DNA of 64,000 bases from positions 186,001-250,000 of the forward strand of contig NZ_FOOF01000009.1 of assembly GCF_900113115.1 (NCBI RefSeq), given 5' to 3'. This document shows positions 18,511 through 26,203 of the stretch, piece after piece. Position numbers and translations under genes: made by a program. How positions within the stretch are numbered: position 1 is the stretch's first letter; every line of letters begins with the position of its first letter. Below the pieces are notes generated by a model, which did not search any database, was not told where the DNA came from, and saw only the letters and a program-made list of their open reading frames with translations. This stretch comes from Duganella sp. CF458 (GTDB lineage Bacteria > Pseudomonadota > Gammaproteobacteria > Burkholderiales > Burkholderiaceae_D).

Positions 18511-20121
18511 TTACGGTGCGCTCTTCGCGCTGTGGGCGCGGTAGGTCGTCACGTTTAAGCCTTGAAAGCCTTGTCGCTGAATCAGCGTCAATGACGGGCA
18601 CGATGCGAGCTGTTCAGCGTATTGCATGCCGTTGTGCTGAAGCACAATCACTTGTTTGCCGTCCGGACGAATAGCGGCGCAGAAGTCGGACGTGTCTTGA
18701 GGTGTTGACACCGGCAGCAACTTGAACGCTTGGCCTCCTGCAAGTGGGTACTGCTTCAGATAGTGGTTGTAAAAGGCCGCATTGGCGGCCCAGCCCAACA
18801 GCACCACGTGATTGGGCTCGGCGATCTTGGAAACATATGCCGCAGAAGCGTCATATTCCTCGCCTGGCTGGGAGTGCTGGGCGTAGTACGGCTTCAGGCC
18901 GAGCAGGCTGAAACAGACAAAGACTGCGGTGATCGCCGTCGCAATCAGCTTACCGGGGCGCATGGCGGAAAACAGCAAGGCAAACGAGACCAGCAAGATC
19001 GGCAATGAAGCTGCAAAGTAGCGCGGGTGCCACATGCGCGCATGGAAGGAGTTGTAAACGCTATAGCCGAATTGCAGGGCGATGACCGCGATCAGCATTA
19101 GCGCCAGAAGAGCTTTCTTTCGCTGCAGACTTTGCTTGATACTAGCGCTGGAAAGAAACCAGCGGCCACCCTCGTCACGGCCGCACAGGGCGCAGATGAA
19201 GGCGGACAACCAAACGGCCAGCAGGAGTGGGCCGGCGCCGGCGAGGAAGAAATCGAGGGTCTTCGGAAACATCATGCCCAGGATGTCGCTGGTGCTATAG
19301 GTGGTCCAGGCCAGGCCACCCTGACTGGTGAAGCGGAACGCCTTCCAGCTTAGTGCGAACCATGGCGCGATCGCGAAAGGCACCAACAGCAGCTTGAAAA
19401 AGTGGGAATAGCGCTTGCGGGGGACAATGACCAGAAAGAAATAGACTGCGGAAAGCAGGCCGTAGGTAAACAAGCCAGTGTAATGCGAATAACCCAGCAG
19501 AATGTAGACGACTACGTCCAGCCAGAACGAAGGCAAGGCCGCTTTCTCGGCTTCGGATCCGGAGTTTTCCGCCAGCACGCGGTTGATCAGCAAGATTACT
19601 GCGATGGTCGACAGAAGCATTGTCAACATATACGCCCGCACCTCTTGCGACAAAGTAATGGCGGCCGGGGCGACGCAGAAACAAATTGCGCCCAGTAGTG
19701 CCGGCAGGGCGCCGAGTGGCCTGCGCAAACCGAAATAGAACACGAGCGGGGCCAACGAGCCGAGCACCGCCGGCAATGACCTTAGCGCGAAGTCAGATAC
19801 GCCGAACAGCTTAGACCAAACGATCAGGAGCAATTCGAACAAAGGCGGAGTATTGTCGGCTGCCTTCCAGGTTAAGAACGAGTCGTCCATGGTCAGCTCT
19901 GGAATCACCTTGGACGTGTAGCTGAGCCAGGAATGACCCGCGCCGACATCGAGCGCCGCCGCAACCGTAAACAATTCATCCGACCAGAGGCCAATGCTGG
20001 CCAGGGTGTGAAAGCGTAAATACGCGCCCACCAGGATTGCCAACAAGGCAAGTGCTGTCAAGAGTTTGCGGTTGACGCCGGTTTGCGCAGTGCGCGCCGG
20101 ACTGGTCGGAGGAGTAGACAT
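18511..20121 (-). CDS. GT-C membrane glycosyltransferase, GT39/ArnT-like
   Basis: A 536-residue polytopic protein with about ten to twelve hydrophobic segments. The first periplasmic loop has 'LWSDELFTVAAALD', the Asp-Glu pair expected as catalytic base and metal ligand in polyprenyl-phosphate-sugar-dependent GT-C enzymes. 'TPPLFELLLIVWSKLFG' and 'SLPAVLGSLAPLVFYFGLRR' match the PMT_2/ArnT layout. It would transfer a sugar from a lipid-phosphate donor to a periplasmic acceptor. It is the last gene of the minus-strand operon, 31 bp after the DprE2-like gene, making it the likely user of the lipid-linked sugar those enzymes produce. Confidence 0.85.
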   Translation of the reverse strand: MSTPPTSPARTAQTGVNRKLLTALALLAILVGAYLRFHTLASIGLWSDELFTVAAALDVGAGHSWLSYTSKVIPELTMDDSFLTWKAADNTPPLFELLLIVWSKLFGVSDFALRSLPAVLGSLAPLVFYFGLRRPLGALPALLGAICFCVAPAAITLSQEVRAYMLTMLLSTIAVILLINRVLAENSGSEAEKAALPSFWLDVVVYILLGYSHYTGLFTYGLLSAVYFFLVIVPRKRYSHFFKLLLVPFAIAPWFALSWKAFRFTSQGGLAWTTYSTSDILGMMFPKTLDFFLAGAGPLLLAVWLSAFICALCGRDEGGRWFLSSASIKQSLQRKKALLALMLIAVIALQFGYSVYNSFHARMWHPRYFAASLPILLVSFALLFSAMRPGKLIATAITAVFVCFSLLGLKPYYAQHSQPGEEYDASAAYVSKIAEPNHVVLLGWAANAAFYNHYLKQYPLAGGQAFKLLPVSTPQDTSDFCAAIRPDGKQVIVLQHNGMQYAEQLASCPSLTLIQRQGFQGLNVTTYRAHSAKSAP

Positions 20122-20152
20122 CAGGGCTGTTATCTTTATTCAGGTCTTTGGG

Positions 20153-20896
20153 TTACAGCTTCATGCGCTTGAAGATGAACTCTGGGATATTCCGGATGAT
20201 GAGCATGATGTAGCGCCAGAAGAACGGGAAGTACACCACGTCCGCTCCTTCGCGCACGCGTTTAGCAATATGGGCGCCGGCAGCTTCTGGCGATGCCATC
20301 AGGAACGTGCCTGACTTCCCTGCCACCATCTTGGTATCGATAAATCCCAGCTTGATGGTAATCACCCGCACGCCGGCCGGGGCCAGGCGGTTGCGCAAGC
20401 CTTGCATGAAGGCGCTCATGCCGCTCTTGGCCGAACCATACAAGTAGTTGCTCTGGCGGCCGCGGTCGCCCGCCACCGAGGACAGCACGCACAGGCAACC
20501 GGATCCTTGCTGCTCCAGGATATTGGCTGCCACAGAGAAGGTGGTGGCAATCCCCACATAATTGGAATCGATGATGTCCTTGATCGTGGCCAGCGATTGG
20601 CGTGCCTTGAGCTGGTCGCCCAGGGCGCCGGTGCCGGCAACCACGATATCGAGCCCGCCAAGTTCGTGCTGCGCGGTTTCCACCAGTTCCTGGTGCGTCG
20701 CGAAATCGCTGGTATCGAATTTATGCGTGGTGATCAGGGCTGCACCGGTGCGTATCCGCAGGTCGGCGGCGATGACGGCAAGTTCTTCGGTATTCCTGGC
20801 AGCCAGGCACACCTTGTCGTCTTTGCCGATCAGATTCAATGCCACTTGGCGCATGATGGTCGAAGTTGCGCCAAGCAAGAGGATGCGATTAGCCAT
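20153..20896 (-). CDS. SDR oxidoreductase, DprE2-like
   Basis: A 247-residue short-chain dehydrogenase. It has an N-terminal 'LLLGATSTIMRQ' dinucleotide loop (slightly degenerate), 'VLSSVAGDRGRQSNYLYG' with catalytic Ser and Tyr153-x3-Lys157. The C-terminus 'ADVVYFPFFWRYIMLIIRNI' followed by 'PEFIFKRM' closely follows mycobacterial DprE2, which reduces decaprenyl-phospho-2'-keto-ribose to the arabinose form with NADH. The start overlaps the DprE1-like stop by 8 bp. Together they should epimerise the 2'-OH of a polyprenyl-phosphate sugar. The actual sugar is not known. Confidence 0.85.
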   Translation of the reverse strand: MANRILLLGATSTIMRQVALNLIGKDDKVCLAARNTEELAVIAADLRIRTGAALITTHKFDTSDFATHQELVETAQHELGGLDIVVAGTGALGDQLKARQSLATIKDIIDSNYVGIATTFSVAANILEQQGSGCLCVLSSVAGDRGRQSNYLYGSAKSGMSAFMQGLRNRLAPAGVRVITIKLGFIDTKMVAGKSGTFLMASPEAAGAHIAKRVREGADVVYFPFFWRYIMLIIRNIPEFIFKRMKL

Positions 20897-22256
20897 TTTT
20901 ACTCACCAGGTTAAGGCGTCTGGCCATGTCAGACGCGAACAGATTACGGGGATCGTAGGTGCTGCGCACGCGCTGCCACTCTTCGATGCGCGGGTACATG
21001 CGGTGGTAGGCCTGGGCCGAAACGCGGCCATCCTTGGCCAGGTAGACCCGGCCGCCGGCTGCAATGACGATTTCATCCAGTTGGTCGAGGAATGCCCACA
21101 AGCCGTCCGACACCGGGAAGTCAAACAAGGCGCTGAAGCCGTTGATCGGGAAGGACAGCATGCCGGCGCCATCGCGCACGCGCTTGATGGCAGCGAAATA
21201 AGCCGGGAATTTTTGCTTGTTGGCGAGCACGTAGTCGAGTACGCGCGCCAGCGAAACTTGCGCGCCTTCGAACGGCAGGCAGCACTGGTATTCGACGAAG
21301 CCCTTGCGGCCATAAAGCAGGTTCCAGTTTGGCAGCGCATCCCATGGGAACAGGAAGGAACGCAGGTCGGCTTTCGAGGACGGCTGGCTCCGGTGTTTCA
21401 TGGAGAAGGCCAGGTTGAAGGCCTTGTTTGACCAGCGATTGAAAAATGGCGCGATCAGCCCAAGGGGGGGCGCTTTCTTGTCGTCCCAGATGCTCTGGTC
21501 CTGCGGGCCGTTCTCGAGGCTGGAGGCGATGACATAACCGCTGGCCTCGCGCTGGTTCAGGAGGTCCAGCCATGCCACCAGGTGGGTGGTGCCGGGCTGC
21601 GCTTGTACTTCGGCGATGTGTTCCAGCAGGGCGGGCACGCCTTGGAAGGGGATCGAGCGGTTGGCCGCCGTCATGCCCGGCAGCGGATGCAAGGCGACTT
21701 CCAGCTCCAGGATGATGCCTGTCATGCCCATGCCACCCAGCGTTGCATGGAACAGGTCCGCGTTGTGCTGGCGCGAACATTCGATGCGGCTGCCATCGGC
21801 CAGTAGCATTTGCATGCCGAGCACCGATTCCCCGAAGCCGCCGACTAGCCAGTGGTTCTTCGAGTGGATGTCGAACGCGGCGCAGCCGCCCAGGGTAATC
21901 TTGCTCAGTCCCGGCGTGGCAGGCAAGGTCAGGCCGCGTGGCGCGAAGGCGCGCATGACATCGAGCACCGTCACACCGGCCTCGGCGCGCAGGACCGAGC
22001 GCTCAGGATCGAACGACAGCATGCGGTTGATGCGTTCGGTGCTCGCCAGCACGCCGCCGGTGTTGAACGCGGCGTCGCCATAACTATTGCCCAAGCCACA
22101 AGCGAGGAGGGGAACGCTGGCCATCTGTTCCGGCAGCGTCAGGATATCCTGCAGGCGCTCAGGACGGTACAACGCTTGCATCGCGTGGCGGTAGTTGCCA
22201 AAGCCGTGGCGTTCGACCACTTGCAGCGGCAGATTGTCCGGCAAAGGCTTAGTCAT
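20889..22256 (-). CDS. FAD-dependent decaprenylphospho-ribose 2'-oxidase-like protein (DprE1-like)
   Basis: A 455-residue VAO-type flavoprotein. FAD-domain motifs are 'ACGLGNSYGD' (52-61) and 'ITLGGCAAFDIHSKNHW' (120-136). The C-terminal half has 'NWNLLYGRKGFVEYQ', 'GGRVYLAKDGR' with Lys408, 'HRMYPRIEEW' and 'FASDMARRL', all strongly like DprE1. By recalled alignment Lys408 matches the catalytic Lys418 of M. tuberculosis DprE1. Leu377 sits where that enzyme has Cys387, the residue bound covalently by benzothiazinones, and the 31-residue spacing to the Lys is the same. It would oxidise the 2'-OH of a polyprenyl-phospho-sugar. The ATG at 22256 overlaps the end of the GT2 gene by 8 bp; a longer frame to 22439 is antisense-like and was not used. 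Confidence 0.88.
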   Translation of the reverse strand: MTKPLPDNLPLQVVERHGFGNYRHAMQALYRPERLQDILTLPEQMASVPLLACGLGNSYGDAAFNTGGVLASTERINRMLSFDPERSVLRAEAGVTVLDVMRAFAPRGLTLPATPGLSKITLGGCAAFDIHSKNHWLVGGFGESVLGMQMLLADGSRIECSRQHNADLFHATLGGMGMTGIILELEVALHPLPGMTAANRSIPFQGVPALLEHIAEVQAQPGTTHLVAWLDLLNQREASGYVIASSLENGPQDQSIWDDKKAPPLGLIAPFFNRWSNKAFNLAFSMKHRSQPSSKADLRSFLFPWDALPNWNLLYGRKGFVEYQCCLPFEGAQVSLARVLDYVLANKQKFPAYFAAIKRVRDGAGMLSFPINGFSALFDFPVSDGLWAFLDQLDEIVIAAGGRVYLAKDGRVSAQAYHRMYPRIEEWQRVRSTYDPRNLFASDMARRLNLVSKNG

Positions 22257-23052
22257 AAGCGGCAGGCGTGCGTGCAGGACGGGACAGGGCTTTGCTGAAA
22301 TCTGCCCAGCTATTGCCCTGCATCTTGCGGCGCAGCCAGCAATAACCGAGCGTGAACAGGTATAGCGAGGATTGCCCCAGCACGTCAAATTTGCTGGTGC
22401 CCTCGCTGCGGTCGCGCCACGAGTTGGCCACCACCGCAATCCGTGGCTTGGTCATCGTCGCATTGATCGACATCTCGATGGTCAGGTTGAATTTTTCGCC
22501 GTACAGCGGCTGGATCGCATCGATCACCTCGCGCCGGTAGCATTTGAACCCGTTGGTGAAGTCGTCGTAGTCGAAGCCGGTGGTCCAGCCAATCAGCCGG
22601 TTGCCCAGGCGGTTCAACAGCATCTTGAACTTCGGATAGCCTTCGACCACGCTCTCAGGCTGGAAGCGGCTGCCGAACGCACAGTCGTAGCCCTCGGCGA
22701 TCTTGCCGGCAAAGCGCAGGATGTCTTCCGGCGACTCCGAACCGTCGGCCATGACGATCACCACCGCGTCGCCGGCAAAGTGCTGCAAGCCCCAGCGTAC
22801 TGCCACGCCATAGCCGGCCAGCGGCGGCGTATTAACGTAACGCACGTGCGGGAATTCGCTGGACAGTCCTTGCAGCACCGATTCGGTGCTGTCTTTGCTG
22901 GCGTTGTTCACGCACAGGATTTCATACGACATTGCCGCCGCGTCCATCGCCTGGACCAGCACGCGGACAGTGGAACCGATGCTGGCTTCCTCGTTATAGC
23001 AAGGAATCAGGATGGATAAGGCAGGGGCGGCATTCGGAAGGGCAGAAGTCAC
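22249..23052 (-). CDS. GT2 glycosyltransferase, polyprenyl-phosphate sugar synthase-like (DPM1-type)
   Basis: A 267-residue GT-A enzyme: 'LSILIPCYNEEASIGSTVR' at the N-terminus, 'CVNNASKDST' nucleotide loop, 'GYGVAVRWGLQ', and 'VIVMADGSESPED' where DPM1 has its catalytic DxD-type site. No C-terminal membrane pair is visible, unlike GtrB/ArnC, so it is a short DPM1-like form with a hydrophobic 'SSLYLFTLGYCWLRRK' patch near the end. It probably joins a nucleotide sugar to undecaprenyl phosphate. Lying directly before the DprE1/DprE2-like pair, its lipid-linked product is the likely substrate for epimerisation. Confidence 0.8.
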   Translation of the reverse strand: MTSALPNAAPALSILIPCYNEEASIGSTVRVLVQAMDAAAMSYEILCVNNASKDSTESVLQGLSSEFPHVRYVNTPPLAGYGVAVRWGLQHFAGDAVVIVMADGSESPEDILRFAGKIAEGYDCAFGSRFQPESVVEGYPKFKMLLNRLGNRLIGWTTGFDYDDFTNGFKCYRREVIDAIQPLYGEKFNLTIEMSINATMTKPRIAVVANSWRDRSEGTSKFDVLGQSSLYLFTLGYCWLRRKMQGNSWADFSKALSRPARTPAAYD

Positions 23053-23074
23053 GGCAAATCCATTAAAAAGATGC

Positions 23075-23425
23075 TTATTGACGGGTGATCAGGACGACGC
23101 CGGCCAGCACCAGCACAACACCGAGCATGGACGAGGGATGCATTGGCTCCTTGAACCAGAAGGAGGCAATCAGCACCACCAGCGCAATCGCACCCGAAGT
23201 CAGTACCGGATACACCACACCCAGCGGCAAGCGCGATACGGCAACCGTATACATGACGAATGCGAGGCCATACGACACCAGGCCAACCAACAGGGGCCAG
23301 TTAGTCAGGAACGTCATTGGCTGCGCCAGCGACGGGAGCTGGAACGGCGGCTGGCTGGCAAGTTTCAGCATCACGCTGGCCAGGGCATTGAGCACAATGG
23401 CGAAAAGCACGGTAAGCCAGATCAT
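23075..23425 (-). CDS. Small four-helix DMT/SMR-type transporter, candidate lipid-sugar flippase subunit
   Basis: A 116-residue protein with four hydrophobic helices, the size of EmrE/ArnE/ArnF proteins. 'VLNALASVMLKLAS' in helix 1, 'YGLAFVMYTVAVSRLPLGVVYPVLTSG' split over helices 2-3, and 'FKEPMHPSSMLGVVLVLAGV' in helix 4 are typical. The helix-1 Glu of drug-exporting SMR proteins is absent (Asn/Ala instead), which fits the ArnE/F-like branch that flips polyprenyl-phosphate sugars. The ATG at 23425 makes an ATGA overlap with the upstream isomerase gene. Flippase function is inferred from context. Confidence 0.75.
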   Translation of the reverse strand: MIWLTVLFAIVLNALASVMLKLASQPPFQLPSLAQPMTFLTNWPLLVGLVSYGLAFVMYTVAVSRLPLGVVYPVLTSGAIALVVLIASFWFKEPMHPSSMLGVVLVLAGVVLITRQ

Positions 23426-24261
23426 TGCTGCCCTTGTGCCGTGATGCCATCGCGATAGGCCTTGCTCGCGCACTGCAGCGCGCGCTCGATGGCCACGATA
23501 TGTGCTTCCGTGTTGCTGGCCACCATTTCGATGGTCACCACATGGGCCGGGAGCGCCGCCGCAAGAAGCGGTCCGATGCGATGGTGATCGGTATCGGCAT
23601 CGCCCAGCGTGACAAGGTTGCGTTCGCTGGCATGAAGATGGCCGATCAGGTCGGCGTACTCGCGCAGCACCTGGGCCGGGTCTTCGCCATTGATGGTCAG
23701 TGCGCCGGTATCGAACTGCATCTTGACCGCAGGATGGGCAACCGCGCGCACCACCGCCGCGGTTTCCGCTGCGGTGGTCATGAAGTTGGCGCCGTAACAG
23801 CTAGGATTGGGTTCCAGGCAGATGGTCACGCCGCGCTCCTGCGCGATCGCGCCCAGGCGGCGGAAAAACGGTACCGCCACCGCCAGCGCCTGTTCATCGC
23901 TCAAGCTGCTGCGATCACGGTTCTTTGGCGAACCGAATACCAGGCGCGTGGCGCCCAGGCCCGCGCCGATGCGGCATACCGCATCCAGGTGCTCCAGCAT
24001 GGCATCTTGCGAGCTTGCGTCGCCGAACACATTCAGGCCGCTGGTACCGAACAGCAGGGCTTGCATGCCAGTCAGCTCGATGCCGCGTGACGACCACCAC
24101 GAGCGTACGACAGCAATGTCGTCCTCGCTGGCCTTGGCTGGGTCGGGAAAATATTTGCCGGGCGCGATGTCGATGGCGTCCACCGCGTAACGCTTGAGCA
24201 GTTCGGCGACGGCCTCGTCTTCAGCGGTATCCCACGCGATATTGGAAATGGACAGCCTCAT
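23422..24261 (-). CDS. Sugar phosphate isomerase/epimerase-like TIM barrel protein
   Basis: A 279-residue protein of the xylose isomerase-like TIM barrel (AP endonuclease 2) family. Metal-site elements are visible: 'ICLEPNPSCYGANF' with Glu, 'VKMQFDTGALTIN' with Asp, 'LIGHLHASERN' with His, and a late 'VTIEMVAS' with Glu. The family includes sugar isomerases, epimerases and inosose dehydratases, so the reaction cannot be named. It overlaps both neighbours by ATGA (24258-24261 and 23422-23425), so it is tightly coupled to the sugar pathway. Confidence 0.75.
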   Translation of the reverse strand: MRLSISNIAWDTAEDEAVAELLKRYAVDAIDIAPGKYFPDPAKASEDDIAVVRSWWSSRGIELTGMQALLFGTSGLNVFGDASSQDAMLEHLDAVCRIGAGLGATRLVFGSPKNRDRSSLSDEQALAVAVPFFRRLGAIAQERGVTICLEPNPSCYGANFMTTAAETAAVVRAVAHPAVKMQFDTGALTINGEDPAQVLREYADLIGHLHASERNLVTLGDADTDHHRIGPLLAAALPAHVVTIEMVASNTEAHIVAIERALQCASKAYRDGITAQGQQ

Positions 24262-25049
24262 GCTGCAGCCCCGGCCGCCGGCAGTGTGCGCGGTTCAGAC
24301 TGTGCATAGGAGCGCACTGCCTGGATGGTCTCGCGCGCACTGTATTGATAGCCTTCCTTGCCGCCGAACAGCGCAGCGTGGCGGGTGCGCATATCATAGC
24401 GGGCCGCAGCGCCTTCCTTAGGCTGGTTAAACGGCACGCCGAAGCCTTGCTCGGACAAGTCGGCAACGCTGACCGGTTCCGCGGTCAGGTGCAGCAGCTT
24501 GATCCCCGCTGTCAGTGCGACCTGGATGTCGTACCAGAGGTTGACCATTGGGTAGAACTGAAAAACGCCGCGGCTATCGATCGCGCCCACATTGTTCTGG
24601 TTCAGGAAGTCGAAAATGACATTCTTGCGCAGGTCGGGACCGACCAGGCCTGGCAAGCGGACAATCAGGTGATTCGGGAAATGGCTGGCAACAAACTGTT
24701 CAAGGCGATACCGGTTCAAGCCATAAGCGTGCAGCCCGGCTTCCGTCACTGGGGAGTCTTCGTCGACCCCCTGCGGAGCGCCGAACACGTCGACAGTGCT
24801 GATGAGGATGAAGGTCTTGCAGCGGACGGTCTTGAGGTGGTTGATCAGGCCATCGATCTTGGCGCGGTCGGCTTCCGGGTCGCGGTTGGCGATCCATTTT
24901 TGTGCCGGAGCGCCGGCGCACACCAGGGTGTCGAATTCGCGCCCGGCAATCTGGTCAATGTCGGTGGAGCGGAATTGTGCGCCGAACGTGGTCTGGCGCA
25001 GCAGGGTGCCGCCGACGAAACCGCTGTGGCCGATAAGTGCATTGGTCAT
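24258..25049 (-). CDS. NAD-dependent sugar epimerase/reductase-like protein
   Basis: A 263-residue atypical extended SDR. The N-terminus 'ALIGHSGFVGGTL' is a GxxGxxG dinucleotide loop, 'LISTVDVFG' holds the Ser/Thr site, and 'YGLNRYRLEQFV' is in the Tyr-x3-Lys position but reads Tyr-x3-Arg, so the usual catalytic Lys is replaced. 'LIVRLPGLVGPDLRKN' follows. It may act on a nucleotide sugar, or may have lost standard redox chemistry. It overlaps the neighbours by ATGA on both sides. Confidence 0.7.
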   Translation of the reverse strand: MTNALIGHSGFVGGTLLRQTTFGAQFRSTDIDQIAGREFDTLVCAGAPAQKWIANRDPEADRAKIDGLINHLKTVRCKTFILISTVDVFGAPQGVDEDSPVTEAGLHAYGLNRYRLEQFVASHFPNHLIVRLPGLVGPDLRKNVIFDFLNQNNVGAIDSRGVFQFYPMVNLWYDIQVALTAGIKLLHLTAEPVSVADLSEQGFGVPFNQPKEGAAARYDMRTRHAALFGGKEGYQYSARETIQAVRSYAQSEPRTLPAAGAAA

Positions 25050-26203
25050 GCTGAACTCCTTAGGTCGGATGTGCCCGCAGCGGGAACAAAATGTTCGGCG
25101 TCGAGCTTTTCAAGCACATCGTAGATATTGTCGATTTTGCCGCCGAGTACCGAGTAGCAGCCTGGCAGTTCGGCGTGTTTTTCGAACAGGATAGGGCGGC
25201 CGTCATCGCCTTCGTTTTTGACTAGGACGGTTTTCACCTCGAACAGCGAGTCGGCGTAGCGCGCCTGTGCCATGCTTGGCAGGTAGCGGGCCACGTCGCG
25301 TACCATACGATCGACACGGGTCGCGCGCGCGTAGTTGCTGAGCTTACCGTACGGATCGAGGCTTGGTGCATCGGCCCAGTGCAAGTGGGGCGTATAACGT
25401 ACGTGCGACAGTGTATGCAGCTGGCGCGCCGGGAACGGCATCATCGAGAAGAACGGGCCGTCCATGACTGTAATGCCCAGTTCCTTGAGTACCGGCGGGA
25501 CATCCATCAGCGCCATCTCGGTGATTTCCTGCTTCAAGCGCGTTTGCGTGCCAGGGAAATCGCCGGCAAATTGGTTGAGCCCGCTGTACGTGCAGTTGAA
25601 TACATAGCCGCACGTCACTTCGCTGATTCCGTGGCGATCGTCCAGCCTGACTTTCGAGGTTTGATCGGGGCCGCGTGAAATCTCCATGACGCGGGTTTCG
25701 AACCGCAGCTCGACGGCGCATTCTTCGAGTTCCCGCTTGGCCCAGGCTGCCAGCTTGCTTGAGTCGAAGGCATATTCTTCGACTTCGAACACGCCTTCGA
25801 TCAGGCGCGGCTCGAACAGGTTCAGCAGGGCAGGGTCAGCCGGGCGGATCGGCGCCCCGATTTCCCGGCAAAACCGCTCGAACTGCTTGGTGGTGACTTT
25901 GGAGTTGCGGCGCGCAATTGCATACAGCTTGGTGAAGTCTTGTTTGACCACTTGCGGCCAGTCGCGCACGAATCTTGGCAGGTTGATGCGGCTGCGGTAG
26001 GCGGTGGTGAAGCTGCGCGGATAGTGGTAGCCATTATGCACACGGGCCTGGTTGTGATACGATGCCCGCTGCATCAGTGCCGTCTCGCGTTCGACCAGCA
26101 GCACGCGCTGCAGGCCGCGCTGCCTGGTCAGGTAGATCGCAATGGCCGCGCCGTAAAAACCGCCGCCAACGATGACCGCGTCGTACTGTACCGCCGCCGC
26201 CAT
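25046..26203 (-). CDS. FAD-dependent oxidoreductase, DAO family
   Basis: A 385-residue protein with an N-terminal FAD Rossmann motif 'AVIVGGGFYGAAIAIYL' followed by 'LLVERETALMQRASYHNQARVHNGYHYPRS' (split), a DAO-type (D-amino-acid oxidase/glycerol-3-phosphate oxidase) layout. The C-terminus 'YSVLGGKIDNIYDVLEKL' resembles the second FAD-contact motif. Substrate is unknown; within this operon a sugar or sugar alcohol is more likely than an amino acid. The ATG at 26203 overlaps the stop of the upstream GT2 gene in ATGA; an in-frame TTG one codon earlier is a weaker choice. Confidence 0.75.
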   Translation of the reverse strand: MAAAVQYDAVIVGGGFYGAAIAIYLTRQRGLQRVLLVERETALMQRASYHNQARVHNGYHYPRSFTTAYRSRINLPRFVRDWPQVVKQDFTKLYAIARRNSKVTTKQFERFCREIGAPIRPADPALLNLFEPRLIEGVFEVEEYAFDSSKLAAWAKRELEECAVELRFETRVMEISRGPDQTSKVRLDDRHGISEVTCGYVFNCTYSGLNQFAGDFPGTQTRLKQEITEMALMDVPPVLKELGITVMDGPFFSMMPFPARQLHTLSHVRYTPHLHWADAPSLDPYGKLSNYARATRVDRMVRDVARYLPSMAQARYADSLFEVKTVLVKNEGDDGRPILFEKHAELPGCYSVLGGKIDNIYDVLEKLDAEHFVPAAGTSDLRSSA

